Below are positions 9,656 to 20,700 of a stretch of DNA of 64,000 nt, in pieces. Made by a program: the position numbers and the translations under genes. Below the pieces are notes generated by a model. It saw only the letters and a list, made by a program, of their open reading frames with translations, had not been told where the DNA came from and did not search any database. This stretch comes from Flectobacillus major DSM 103 (GTDB taxonomy: Bacteria > Bacteroidota > Bacteroidia > Cytophagales > Spirosomataceae): NCBI RefSeq assembly GCF_000427405.1, contig NZ_KE386491.1, forward strand, positions 1,223,001 through 1,287,000, in the 5' to 3' direction. Each line of letters opens with the position of its first letter. The stretch's first letter is position 1.

Positions 9656-9713
9656 AACAAAATAGCTATCATAAAGAGCAACTTTTGCCTTCAACTATGA
9701 TAGCCATTTTGTT
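9656..9713. terminator. Bidirectional terminator hairpin between convergent genes
   Basis: Inverted repeat AACAAAATAGCTATCATA / TATGATAGCCATTTTGTT with a 22-base loop. It lies between the convergent DUF218 gene (+) and the cytochrome/PA14 gene (-), with A/T runs at both feet so it could stop transcription from either side. Confidence 0.75.
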
Positions 9714-9728
9714 ATGTGCTGGTCTATA

Positions 9729-12700
9729 TTATGGTAAAACATTCATCGTGTACCAAGCTTCGGTACTCCACAGATTATTGCCATTTTGACTGACAATCGT
9801 TTTTCGGTTCAAATGGATATAAACGACGTGTTTACTTTTCATGCCAGCCAATTGTAGCGTTACTTTCTTGCGGTCGCTAGATACATTTACTGATTTTACA
9901 GGTAAGCTTTCATTATCTAATTTAGGGCCACCATAATCGCCAGTTGGCTTAAACCACCATTGACGAATGTCATAGTCTGACGCTTTTTCGCCAACACCTT
10001 CCTTCAATGGTTCTGTAAATTCAATTTCTACACCATCCGATTTGGCACGTACTGCCAGCATTTCAAAAGCTATGTTATTATTGAAAGTGAGTTTTTGTAA
10101 ACCATAACTAAGTTTTCCAGCGTGTCCCCAGTTGCCAGTTGAACCCACACCGCCAATATACAATGTGCCGTCTGGACTCCACACAAGGCGATTTACACCA
10201 GCTTCTAAACCTTGCGTAAATCTAAATACTGCACCTTGATACGTACCGTTTATTTTTTCGGCAAATACTCTTTTGATTCCTCCGTGGGTTACATCGCCAT
10301 GAATCATTTGGTTTTGATAAGGGCCAATATTAAGTTTAGCTGGCTGGCTTGGCGAATTACCAATTTCGTCTTGTGTAAGCCACACTACAGGCAGCGTTTC
10401 TTGACGATTGGCAGTACCTTCAAAATCTACCGAACGAGAACCATACCAAGCACCTTCTTGTAAATGAACAATTTTGTTGGCAGGTAACCAGTCTCCTTGA
10501 TTATCAGCGATAAAAATTTCATTATCTACGCCTAAACCTATGCCGTTAGGTGTTCTTAAACCCGAAGCTACAAACGAGAATGAACCATCTTTCTTTGAAA
10601 TTTTGATGGCTTTTCCACGGTCAGGAATTTGTGGTTTGGTACTTGCACCACCCGGGTTAATGGCTGTAGCGAGTGTTCCGTAGAAATAGCCATCTTTATA
10701 AACTAGCCCAAAAGCAAATTCATGGAAGTTGGCCGAGACTTTCCAGCCATTACAAATGGTTTGGTACTCATCAATAATCTCGTCTTTATTTAAGTCAACT
10801 AGTTTGGTGAGTTCTTGCTTTTGCATGATGTAAATTTCATCATCCACCACTTTCAAACCCAAAGGTTCGGCAAGCCCATAGGCAATGCGTTTCACTTGAA
10901 TATCACTTGGCGAAGCCGCATTGCGTCCGTCAATAATATACACAGAGCCCAGAGAATCCCAAGTACTCACAACCATTCTACCATCAGATAGAAAATCCAT
11001 TCCACCTACTTTGGGCTGAAAATTGTCTGGTCTTGCCTGCGATAAAGTAAAGCTTGGATGCACAGCAACCAATGGTGATTGGTCGCCCGGAATATCATTT
11101 TTCTGAACCTTAATAGCTGTTTGTCCTGTATTTTTAATGGCAGATTCTTTATAAGTAAACACAGAAGGCGGTACTACTACAAAAGCCTTGCTACCGTAAG
11201 GTCGCCATTGTAACGAAAGCCCTTTGCCGTACAAACCTTGGTAATATTCTAATCTGAATGGATGTTTACCCGGTTTCAAAATAATTTCGCCATCGGTAGG
11301 TTGCAGGCCGTGATTTACACCATTATCGATAATTAGTTTGTTATCAATAAAGAGTTTACCGCCATCATCACAAACTAATCTAAAGTCAATATTGGTTGTT
11401 TTTTTGATGTTGATAAAACCGCTGGCATAAATGGCAAAGTTATCTTTCATGTCACCAAAATCTTGTTCATCTAAGTGCAAAGCATTGATAGAACCAGATT
11501 TTATAGGTAACATTTCATCATTTACTTCAGGGACTTCACCAATAGCATTGGCAAATTGATACACGTTGATGGCGATACCTTGTTTTTCGGTTTTAGCGGA
11601 TTGGTTTGGTTTTTCTGCTTTGAGAATAATCTTGTAGGCAGGTCTTGGCATCAGTTTACTTGCAGCTTGTTCTCTTTCTTTGGCTGCATCGAGACTCATG
11701 ATGTAAGAAACCATTGCATCAGCATCTTCCTTTTTTAAAGTAGGGTGTGGCGACATCGGGATTTGTCCCCAATTACCAGCTCCGCCTTTGATTACCTTGG
11801 CAATAAGCGTATTGCGGTTTTGCTCATTGTTTTCGTAACGTTCAGCGATGGCTTTGTACGATGGCCCCACCGTTTTTACGTCCTGATTATGACAGGTATT
11901 ACAATCACTTTTGGCAAAAAGATTCGCAATCATTTCTGACCTGCTCATCGTTTGCGAAGCTAGAGGTTGTTCTGGTTTTGGTGTTAGGTGAATAGAAAAA
12001 GTAGTTGTACCCGTATTGTTTAGCGTCAGTTTTCCATCAATTGCTTTAAAAGCCTGATTTTGGCTTTGCTCATCACGTTGATTACTTATTGTAAATTTCC
12101 CATCCGTTGAATAATCAGTGGTAGCCAGTAGCGAAGCCAAGTGCATATTTACAGATACTTTAGCATCAGTGGGTATATTTTTTACCGTAAATACACGTTC
12201 GTAACCCGCTTTGCCATTTCCAACCTCAAAGTATTCTGGTTTTTCTTCTACTAAAATTCTCTGACCTTGATAGGCTAATTCGTATTTCAGGATAACCTGA
12301 TTGTTCAGAATAGTGTGACCTTTGTAGTTAACTTCGGGTGTAACTTGTTTGCCGTTTACTTCGATGCGCCACGGGTTTTCGTCAGGTTCTTCCATGTAGG
12401 TAATACCCGTTGAAATGGGTTGTGGGCCATGCGAAGAAGTGTAAACGGGGCCATTGAAATTGATTTTTCCAGACCAAGCTTTGTACAATGAGGCTGTTTT
12501 AGTATTGTAAGCAATCCAAAGATTATTGTGCAAGGAGATACTTAAAACTCTGGTTCTTGAATCAAGAACAGAGCGTAAAACCCATGCTTCACGAGGACGT
12601 GGAGTAGGGGCGATAGTTGGTTTTGTGGATGGTTTAAAGCCAGTAAAAGTACTGCCTGAACCAAGACTGGCCGTACCAAGTACCGCACATAAAAATGCGG

Positions 12701-12734
12701 TACTTAGCACAGCCATGGGCTTGTAAGATTTCAT
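9729..12734 (-). CDS. Secreted multidomain protein: cytochrome c + PA14 + propeller (sugar-dehydrogenase-like)
   Basis: A 1001-residue exported protein (leader MKSYKPMAVLSTAFLCAVLG). The first ~260 residues are beta-rich and unrecognised. A class I cytochrome c domain follows with heme motif CNTCH near residue 277 and a probable distal Met in QIPMSPHP. A PA14-like domain (about 390-540, with RLVCDDGGKLFIDNKLIIDNG) then leads to a propeller resembling the PQQ/sorbosone dehydrogenase-like DUF7133 class (GGMDFLSDGRMVVSTWD; GLRTPNGIGLGVDNEIFIADNQG), and a small beta domain ends the chain. It is 11 bp downstream of the SusD gene on the same strand, so it probably acts on the glycan that SusCD binds, perhaps oxidising it. 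Substrate and redox partner are unknown. Confidence 0.78.
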   Translation of the reverse strand: MKSYKPMAVLSTAFLCAVLGTASLGSGSTFTGFKPSTKPTIAPTPRPREAWVLRSVLDSRTRVLSISLHNNLWIAYNTKTASLYKAWSGKINFNGPVYTSSHGPQPISTGITYMEEPDENPWRIEVNGKQVTPEVNYKGHTILNNQVILKYELAYQGQRILVEEKPEYFEVGNGKAGYERVFTVKNIPTDAKVSVNMHLASLLATTDYSTDGKFTISNQRDEQSQNQAFKAIDGKLTLNNTGTTTFSIHLTPKPEQPLASQTMSRSEMIANLFAKSDCNTCHNQDVKTVGPSYKAIAERYENNEQNRNTLIAKVIKGGAGNWGQIPMSPHPTLKKEDADAMVSYIMSLDAAKEREQAASKLMPRPAYKIILKAEKPNQSAKTEKQGIAINVYQFANAIGEVPEVNDEMLPIKSGSINALHLDEQDFGDMKDNFAIYASGFINIKKTTNIDFRLVCDDGGKLFIDNKLIIDNGVNHGLQPTDGEIILKPGKHPFRLEYYQGLYGKGLSLQWRPYGSKAFVVVPPSVFTYKESAIKNTGQTAIKVQKNDIPGDQSPLVAVHPSFTLSQARPDNFQPKVGGMDFLSDGRMVVSTWDSLGSVYIIDGRNAASPSDIQVKRIAYGLAEPLGLKVVDDEIYIMQKQELTKLVDLNKDEIIDEYQTICNGWKVSANFHEFAFGLVYKDGYFYGTLATAINPGGASTKPQIPDRGKAIKISKKDGSFSFVASGLRTPNGIGLGVDNEIFIADNQGDWLPANKIVHLQEGAWYGSRSVDFEGTANRQETLPVVWLTQDEIGNSPSQPAKLNIGPYQNQMIHGDVTHGGIKRVFAEKINGTYQGAVFRFTQGLEAGVNRLVWSPDGTLYIGGVGSTGNWGHAGKLSYGLQKLTFNNNIAFEMLAVRAKSDGVEIEFTEPLKEGVGEKASDYDIRQWWFKPTGDYGGPKLDNESLPVKSVNVSSDRKKVTLQLAGMKSKHVVYIHLNRKTIVSQNGNNLWSTEAWYTMNVLP

Positions 12735-12745
12735 TAAAATTATAT

Positions 12746-14473
12746 TTAGTAACCAGGGTTTTGCTTTAATTGTGGCGAAGCATTCAATACATTTTGTCCG
12801 ATTGGGAAGATGTCTGTATGGTTATCTTTATCAGGATTTTTATCCCACCAAGTACCAGTGCTAAACACACCCCAACGTACTAAGTCGGTTCTTCTACGGC
12901 CTTCAGCCAAGAATTCACGCATCCATTCGTCAAGCATTTCGCGGTCTGTAAGTTCGCTACCGCTAGCACTATATAAACTTGAAGAACCCTCTGGATAGTT
13001 GCGTTTGCGGACAGTATTTAGTAATACCGCAGCACCAGCTTTGTCGCCAGCTCTGTATTTACATTCAGCTAAAGAGTAATAAATTTCAGCAAAACGAATT
13101 TCTGCATAAGCCGAAGAGATTTTATTTTGGTCGCTGCTTGGGTAATAAGGGTATTTTACTGGATAAAGCCCTGAATTATTATCAGCATTGTTCATATTTG
13201 AAACCTTATCGGCAATTTTTGTTCCTGGTTTGGCATCTAAGAACCGACCAACTTGATCTCTAAAGAAAAGAGGATAAGGGCCTTTAAAGCCTCTTACTGT
13301 ATCTTGTTTCCCTGCCGAATTGATATAAGGCAAATAGCCATACAAGAACATCCCTTCACGCTTGCTATTTCCTAGGTTTTTGTATTTTTTCAAACGAAGG
13401 TCATCTTTGTATTTTTGGAATTTGATAAAAGGCTTACCCAAAGTGAAATTATACTCTACACTATCCACATCAAGGCCGGGTTGCATAGCATATTTAGGGT
13501 TGGCATTACCAAAATCAGTAAATCCAAAATAGCTTGGAGCTAGGTTGGGCAACATCCAAAAATACATACCGCCATCATACTGCCAGTGTGTTAAGCTGAA
13601 ACTTCCCGGAAAGCCGAAAATAGTTTCTTTAGAGGTAGGATTGGTATAGTCGAATGGTGCATCCCAGCGGCTTTCAAGAGCATAAGTGCCATATTGTCCG
13701 CTGATTATATCCTGAGCTACTTTGGCACAATCGGCAAAGCGGTCTGTGCCAGTATATACTTTTGCATTCAAATAAAGCCTTACTAATAGTGCGGCTGCAC
13801 CGCCTTTTGTCCAGCGTCCAGCTACGTTATTACCCAAAGTAGTATTGGTAGAAAGTTGTGGAATTGCATCTTTCAGTTCTTTTTCAATAAAGTTGAAAGC
13901 TTCCTGTGGAGGTACTTGTAGTCCACCAGCACTTTGTCCTTTTACTTTGGTAACGATTACGATATTTCTGTAAAAATCCAGTAAACGGATATTTAACCAT
14001 GCACGAAGTACTTTTAGCTCGGCAATCATTCCGTCTAATTCGGCACGTGTCATCTCGAATTTGGCGGGGTCAGTGATACCCTCCAAGTCTTCAAGCGAAT
14101 TCGTTGCTAGTGTTATACCGCCGTAAAGGGCATTCCAAGGGTCGCTAGTGAAGCCGTCGTTGGGTGTCCAAGTATGGTAGTGTACACGTTGAAACTGACC
14201 ACCATCAAACCAGTCGCCTTGGCGGTTGGGTGTCATCATTTCGTCGGAGCTATTTTCTTGTAGCATAAATGTATTGCCACCTTGAATACTCCAATAACTA
14301 TGCTCAAATGCACGCAAGAAATCTCGTGTTACGTCATCACGTGTTTGTAGGAAGTTTTCAGAAGTAATTCTATCGAATAATTCTTCGTCCAGATTGGTAC
14401 AGCCTACCGTCAACGAGAGAATCGCACAGGCCGTAAATCGAGATAGGTATTTTGAAATAAGATTCTTTTTCAT
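12746..14473 (-). CDS. SusD/RagB-family outer-membrane glycan-binding lipoprotein
   Basis: A 575-residue lipoprotein: the leader ends SLTVGC with lipidated Cys25, followed by TNLDEELFDRITSENF, the usual SusD opening. The N-terminal SusD-like region contains YWSIQGGNTFM and TLATNSLEDLEG. The C-terminal RagB/SusD region contains AEIRFAEIYYSLAECKYRAGDKAGAAVLLNTVRKR (a TPR-like helix pair, quoted here as two joined motifs) and FLAEGRRRTDLVRWG. It would form a lid on the SusC transporter at the cell surface and capture the substrate. It is 22 bp after SusC in the same direction. Confidence 0.95.
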   Translation of the reverse strand: MKKNLISKYLSRFTACAILSLTVGCTNLDEELFDRITSENFLQTRDDVTRDFLRAFEHSYWSIQGGNTFMLQENSSDEMMTPNRQGDWFDGGQFQRVHYHTWTPNDGFTSDPWNALYGGITLATNSLEDLEGITDPAKFEMTRAELDGMIAELKVLRAWLNIRLLDFYRNIVIVTKVKGQSAGGLQVPPQEAFNFIEKELKDAIPQLSTNTTLGNNVAGRWTKGGAAALLVRLYLNAKVYTGTDRFADCAKVAQDIISGQYGTYALESRWDAPFDYTNPTSKETIFGFPGSFSLTHWQYDGGMYFWMLPNLAPSYFGFTDFGNANPKYAMQPGLDVDSVEYNFTLGKPFIKFQKYKDDLRLKKYKNLGNSKREGMFLYGYLPYINSAGKQDTVRGFKGPYPLFFRDQVGRFLDAKPGTKIADKVSNMNNADNNSGLYPVKYPYYPSSDQNKISSAYAEIRFAEIYYSLAECKYRAGDKAGAAVLLNTVRKRNYPEGSSSLYSASGSELTDREMLDEWMREFLAEGRRRTDLVRWGVFSTGTWWDKNPDKDNHTDIFPIGQNVLNASPQLKQNPGY

Positions 14474-14495
14474 GGTTGGAATTTTAATCAGGAAA

Positions 14496-17495
14496 TTAAA
14501 AAGTAAGTTGTAACCCCAGCAACAGTTGTGTTGTAGAAGGGTAGTAGTTCAACGAACTATTGACCCCTGGATATAGCCCGTTTACTTGTACAAGGTCAGG
14601 GTCGCCGCCTGTGTATTTCGTGAATGTTGCTAAATTTCTAGCAGTCGCATAAATACGTGCCGACTGTATAGCCTTGAGCTTTAGGGGTTTGGTATAGCTT
14701 AGTGTAACGTTATCAATCTTCAAGAATCCTCCTGGTTCTAAAAAGTAATCAGAAAGCGATGAATACGTTGAGGTGCTAGTCAGTTTTGAATATTTGCTAC
14801 CATCATAAGCCGAAGAAAGTACATTGGCATTTTCCTGAGTGGCTGGAGTACCCAGATAAAAGGCATAAGTATTGAATAATTTATACCCAAATGCACCACG
14901 TAGGAATACACTCAAATCCCAATTTTTGTATTTGAAGGTATTTGAAATACCTGTTGTAAACTTAGGAAGACCATTTCCTACAAACTGCTTGTCATCGTTG
15001 TTGGCTTGGTTAGCAGGTATAATTTCACCTTTTTTGTTATACACCAACAACGCTCCGTTTTCATTCACTCCTGCAGATTTGAGTGCGTAAAAGCTTCCGA
15101 TTCGTCTGTCTTCTTGCAAACGCTGAATCGTTCCTGGACTTCCTGGAGCGGGCATTCCTACGACATCAATGTAAGTCTGGCCTTTGAACAATTCATTAGA
15201 AAATGAAACAAATTTATTTTCATTATATGCACCTACTACGCTAAGGTTATAGCTAAAGTCGCCTTTGTTTAATACTGCGGCACTTAATTGTAATTCAATC
15301 CCTGTGTTTTTCATAGTACCCACATTGGCAAATGTACTTCCCTGAATATTGGGTGGATTAGGTACATTATATGAACCCAACAAATCTTTGTTGGTACGCT
15401 CGTAGTAGTTGATGCTACCGCTGATTTTGCTATCTAATAGCTCAAAGTCAACACCTGCATTGAAGTTGATAGCCTTTTCCCAGCGTAGGTTGTAGTTGGT
15501 ATTCTGGTTAGGCCCCCAAACCTGAAAGGATGTTCCATTATAAGGATAATAACCATAGCCTCCGTAGGTGTCTAACGACAAGTAATTCCCAAAATCCTGA
15601 TTACCTGTTTCGCCATAATCTGCACGTATCTTCAGTTCGTTGAGCCAAGAAATATTTTGCATGAATTTTTCTTGTGTCAAACGCCACGCCGCCGATGCCG
15701 CAGGGAAATAGCCCCATTTGTTGTCATAGCCAAACTTGGAAGAGCCTTCTCGGCGAAGACTTACTGAAAGGTAATATTTCTGGTCAAAATCATAATTGAG
15801 TCGGCCGAAGAAGGCAACTAATTTTGAGCTGTTTTTGTAAGAACCGACATTGTTAATACCTTTTTCTAAGTTCCATAAGCCCGTACCGAGTGAATTGTAG
15901 GTAAGTACATTGGATGGGAATTTTTCATTGGCAGCACTAAAACCCGATGATGTGAAATACTGGAATGAGTATCCAGCTAGCAACTTCAACGAATGCTTAC
16001 TTATATCTAACGAATAGTTGCCAAGCCATTCTAAACTTTTCTGGTCGTTTTCGTCTAGCGATTGCGATGCCGTATTACGTCCACTACCATTAATTACAGG
16101 GGTAATGTTGGAAGGCGTGAAGTTCATGTTACGATACGAAGAGCTTACCTCTCCAAAAGTTACGCTAGTGCTAAGGTTATCAAGAATATTCAACTTAGCT
16201 GAACCATTGAAATCCAATAACTTAAATTCTTGGTCGGCCAAAATAGTATTGGCAGTTTCAACGGGGTTATTAGCAAAGAAACCCGACGTAATATAGTTGT
16301 ATTTACCTGCTGCATCTCTAACCGAAAGGGTAGGGTTGAGCGTTAAAGCATAATTAAATCCGCTATAATCTGCTCTCTTTGTTTTGGCATAACGTGGTGC
16401 TGCATTGAATGTCAACGTAACCAAGTTGTTGGCAGTGGTATGGTTAATATTTACACGACCACCATATTCTGTTTTTGCCGAACGAAGATCAATTCCGTTT
16501 GCATCACGATAATCTATTGAGGTGAAGTAACTTGTTTGTCCATTCCCTCCCGAAAATTGTAAGGTATGCTTGTGTGAAAACGAAGGCTCACGACTCACTT
16601 CTTTCATCCAGTTGGTATTTCCGCCAAGGTCTACACCACGTTTGTTGGCCAAAAACTGGTCTTTAGAAAGAACCGATAATTGGTTGGCTAGGTAGTCAAA
16701 AGTGGTGTAGCCATCGTAGAATAGACGAGACTCGGACGAGCCTTTTTTAGTAGTGATTACGATAACCCCGTTACTACCACGTGTTCCATAAATTGCCGAA
16801 GCCGCACCACCTTTTAGTACGTCGATAGATTCAATTTCGTTTTGGTTGATGTTGTCGATATTTCCTCCAGGAATACCATTGATTACAAACAATGGGCCAA
16901 GGCCTGCACTACGTGAAGATGCCCCACGAAGCTGAATACTTGGCGAAGAGTTAGGGTCAGCACTTGCGGTATTGGTTACTGAAAGCCCTGCTACTTTTCC
17001 TTGAATAGCCATCAATGGGTTGTTACCGCCCACACGCAATAAATCTTTTGACCCTAAGTGGGTAATAGCACTAGAAACCTCTCGTTTGTTGAGCGAGCCA
17101 TAACCGATTACCACTACTTCATTGAGGGTTTTCTGGTCTTCTTCTAGCGTAATTTCAATGGTTGTTTTGTTTTTTACATCTACATCTTGTGTAAAATAAC
17201 CCACATGAGAAATGGTGAGTACCTTAGCTCCAGCCGAAAGCTGTAAGCTGAATTTTCCCTCCGAATTAGTAGTTGTACCGTTGCTAGTGCCTTTTTCTAC
17301 TACCGAAACACCAGGTAAAACGCCTTGCTTGTCAGCCACTTTTCCCGAAATTAAGATGCCCTTCTGGGACTGGGCTACTCCTGATATAGCCACAAGCATA
17401 CTTAAAAGCATAGCTATGGTCGTTGTGTTAGACCATTTCATCAGCGTCGACTTTTTTGCATCTTGTGCCAGTTTGTACAAGTTTTTTTTCATCAA
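14496..17495 (-). CDS. SusC/RagA-family TonB-dependent outer-membrane transporter
   Basis: A 999-residue protein with an N-terminal leader in which the hydrophobic part (TIAMLLSMLVAISGVAQ) begins near residue 27. A carboxypeptidase-regulatory-like beta domain follows (GKVADKQGVLPGVSVVEKG), then the TonB plug with NEVVVIGYGSLNKREVSSA and the SusC signature GTRGSNGVIVITTKKG, and a long beta-barrel ending in LLLGLQLTF. It imports a glycan or other large nutrient using TonB energy together with the adjacent SusD. ATG 17492 is an equally possible start. Transcription is divergent from the hybrid regulator at 17743. Confidence 0.95.
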   Translation of the reverse strand: MMKKNLYKLAQDAKKSTLMKWSNTTTIAMLLSMLVAISGVAQSQKGILISGKVADKQGVLPGVSVVEKGTSNGTTTNSEGKFSLQLSAGAKVLTISHVGYFTQDVDVKNKTTIEITLEEDQKTLNEVVVIGYGSLNKREVSSAITHLGSKDLLRVGGNNPLMAIQGKVAGLSVTNTASADPNSSPSIQLRGASSRSAGLGPLFVINGIPGGNIDNINQNEIESIDVLKGGAASAIYGTRGSNGVIVITTKKGSSESRLFYDGYTTFDYLANQLSVLSKDQFLANKRGVDLGGNTNWMKEVSREPSFSHKHTLQFSGGNGQTSYFTSIDYRDANGIDLRSAKTEYGGRVNINHTTANNLVTLTFNAAPRYAKTKRADYSGFNYALTLNPTLSVRDAAGKYNYITSGFFANNPVETANTILADQEFKLLDFNGSAKLNILDNLSTSVTFGEVSSSYRNMNFTPSNITPVINGSGRNTASQSLDENDQKSLEWLGNYSLDISKHSLKLLAGYSFQYFTSSGFSAANEKFPSNVLTYNSLGTGLWNLEKGINNVGSYKNSSKLVAFFGRLNYDFDQKYYLSVSLRREGSSKFGYDNKWGYFPAASAAWRLTQEKFMQNISWLNELKIRADYGETGNQDFGNYLSLDTYGGYGYYPYNGTSFQVWGPNQNTNYNLRWEKAINFNAGVDFELLDSKISGSINYYERTNKDLLGSYNVPNPPNIQGSTFANVGTMKNTGIELQLSAAVLNKGDFSYNLSVVGAYNENKFVSFSNELFKGQTYIDVVGMPAPGSPGTIQRLQEDRRIGSFYALKSAGVNENGALLVYNKKGEIIPANQANNDDKQFVGNGLPKFTTGISNTFKYKNWDLSVFLRGAFGYKLFNTYAFYLGTPATQENANVLSSAYDGSKYSKLTSTSTYSSLSDYFLEPGGFLKIDNVTLSYTKPLKLKAIQSARIYATARNLATFTKYTGGDPDLVQVNGLYPGVNSSLNYYPSTTQLLLGLQLTF

Positions 17496-17742
17496 AATTG
17501 TTGTTTAAACGGATTCTTTACATCCATTATTTGTTACTATTTGATTAAATTATTGGATTAATTTGAATTGGATACGAAGTTCAGGCTTTGTTAATTAATG
17601 GAATAATCTCTGAGTCTCAATTTTCAATCAAACTGTCTCAATCTTGCATTTTGTTAATAAACAGAGATTTTATAGAGATATATTTACAAAAGTTATTATG
17701 AAACTCCAGACTAGTATACAGAGGTCTGTTTGAAATAATTCA
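17496..17742. promoter_or_regulatory. Divergent intergenic region between SusC and the hybrid regulator
   Basis: A 247 bp AT-rich gap with no coding potential separates the divergently read SusC and regulator genes, so it must hold both promoters and the likely regulator binding site. I could not pick out a convincing Bacteroidota -7 box or operator by eye. Confidence 0.45.
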
Positions 17743-20700
17743 GTGAAAAATCTTCTTACTACGCTTAGTGGTTTACTACTTTGTCTGGCTTGTATGGGGC
17801 AGGCTGTTCCGTATTATTTCAAAAACTACAAGGTTTTGGATGGCCTATCGGGCAATGCAACCCATGATATTATTCAGGATAAAAAGGGCTTTATTTGGAT
17901 TGCTAGTCGCAATGGACTCAACCGTTTTGATGGTAACTCTTTCAAAATCTTTAGAAATAAGCAAGGCGATTCGACTAGCCTAGGTAGTAATTCGGTAGCT
18001 TCATTGTATGAGGACGAACAAGAAACGTTATGGATTGGTACACATAAGGGGATTTATCTTTATAATCCTATCTCAGACCGATTTGCTCCCTTCAAGCCGA
18101 TTCCGTCGGGGGATGTTCGTATGATTCGTGGAGATAAACAAGGAGGAATCTGGGTTATTTCCGATTATCAGCTATACCGATTTGATAGAAATACTGGCAA
18201 AGTTCAGTTATTTCCTTGGGGTAATAATATCGTTTCGGTTCATATTTCTCAACTTGGTAAGGTGTGGATTGCCACTAACAATGGTATTATGAGGTGTTAT
18301 AACTCAAAAACAGACAGCTTTTTGGAGTATAATATTTCGGGCTTGACGGGTGGAAAAGAAATATTTACCAATATGGTTATTCACTCTGTTGCAGACTCAG
18401 CTATGCTAATCGGAAATATGAAGCGTGTTTGGCTATTTAATTACAAAACTGGTAAAATCGCTGATATTTCTGAGCAAACAGGACAAAAAGAGGGTATTCA
18501 TCTTCATGCTATATTTGAAAACAATGGTCAATACTGGCTTGGCTCAGAATCAGGACTTTTTATTTTAGACCTTAAAAGGAAAAAAATGAATTATATTACC
18601 AAAGAAAAATATAATCCCTATTCGATTACCGATAATATTATCAATGCCATATTTAAAGACAGAGAGGGCGGAATTTGGATTAGTACACAGTTTGGGGGTA
18701 TTAATTATTATTCTTCTGAATTTAACCGTTTTCAAAAGTATTTTCCACAACCTACCAACAGCATTAGCGGAAACCTGATTCATGAAATTTGTATGGATAA
18801 GTATGGCAAACTTTGGATTGGTACCGAAGATGCTGGCCTCAATCAGTTGGATTTGAAAACAGGGAGATTCAAATCTTTTCTGCCAGATGGTAAAAAAGGA
18901 AGTATTTCTTATCGAAACTTGCATGGACTAGTAGCCGACGGCGATTATTTATGGATTGGCACTTACGAGCATGGACTAGATGTAATGGATTTGAAAACTA
19001 ATAAAGTTGTTCGGCATTATACCGCAAACTCACCACATTCTTTTGGTAGTAATTTCATCGTAACGCTATACAAAACCCGCGAGTCTGATATTCTGGTGGG
19101 TACTTGGTCGGGCTTGTACAAATACAATCGCGATTCTGACGATTTTTCTCGAATAGAGTTTTTCAATACTCAAATCCAAAGTATTCATCAAGATTCACAA
19201 GGAACACTTTGGGTAGCAAGTTATGGACGAGGAATATTTTATTTTAACCCCAAAACTAACAAAAAAGGTAGAATACAATACATTGCGGGTAATACCAATG
19301 GGCTGTTAGACAACTATATCAATAGTCTGTATCAAAGTAAAAATGGAGATTTTTGGTTTTGTACCGAACACGGGCTTTCGAGGTACAATGATATGACAAG
19401 AAAATTCAAAAACTATCGTATCGAAAATGGGCTTTTAGATAATCAGGTTTTTCGTGTGCTAGAAGACGATATGGGTAATTTCTGGATATCTACATCCAGA
19501 GGTTTGTGTATGCTAGATGACAAAACAGGAAAATTTACTTATTATAATGAAGCCAACGGACTTCCCAGTGAGCAGTTCAACTACAATTCTTCTTACAAAA
19601 ATAAAGATGGCATGTTGTTTTTTGGCACTGTAGCAGGAATGATTAGTTTTAAACCCGATTCATTTGTCAAGAATACTTATATACCGCCCGTGTATATCAC
19701 GGGGATTCAGGCCAATGGTCAAGGGCTTTCGATAGGAGATAAAAACTCGCCCCTCACTAGTTCACCGATTCATACAGCACGAATCAAGCTACCCCACGAC
19801 CGTTCGAGCTTGAGCTTTGATATTGCAGCCCTTAGCTATGTTACTCCAACAATGAATAGCTATAAATATCAGATGGTAGGGCTTGATAATCAGTGGTATA
19901 ATCTAACAAGCCAGAGGAAAATTTCGTTTTCTAAACTACCGCCGGGTCATTATGTGTTAAGAATTCAAGGGTCGAACAACGACCATATTTGGAATACCCG
20001 TGAAACAAGGCTGAATATCGACATTATGCCTCCGTGGTGGACATCTGTTTGGGCTTATATGTTTTATGTAACTTTTGCTGCTGTTATTACCGTTATTCTA
20101 TTGAGGTATTACCATTTGGCAGTAGGTGAGAAAAGTAAACGAGAAATAGAAGCCATAGAAATTGGAAAAGAACGCGAGATTTATAATGCCAAAATAGATT
20201 TTTTTACAAACATTGCCCACGAAATTAGAACACCTCTAACATTGATTAAAATGCCGCTCGACAAGCTGCTGTCAGACCAAAGTGTTAACCCTGAAACATT
20301 TGCAAATTTGAATATGATTAATAAAAATGCCAATCGCCTTATTGACCTTACCAATCAGTTGTTAGATTTCCGAAAAGCAGAGGCGAACAATTTTAGTTTG
20401 AATTTCACCAAAACAGATATCAATGAGCTTCTTAGTGATGTTTTTGCTACCTTCAGGCCCGCAGCTGAACAGAAGAAGTTAGCCTATAAAATGGAACTTC
20501 CCAGAATAACCCTACATGCTTATGTAGATATTGAAGCCTGCAAAAAAGTTATCAGTAATCTAATCAATAATGCAGTTAAATATGCCGATAATACGGTTAA
20601 AGTAAAGCTTTTGCCTTTTAGTAGCGATGACCTGCTTTTTCATATTGAGTTTACCAACGATGGACTCATCATTGGTAACGAAAATAAAGACAAAATTTTT

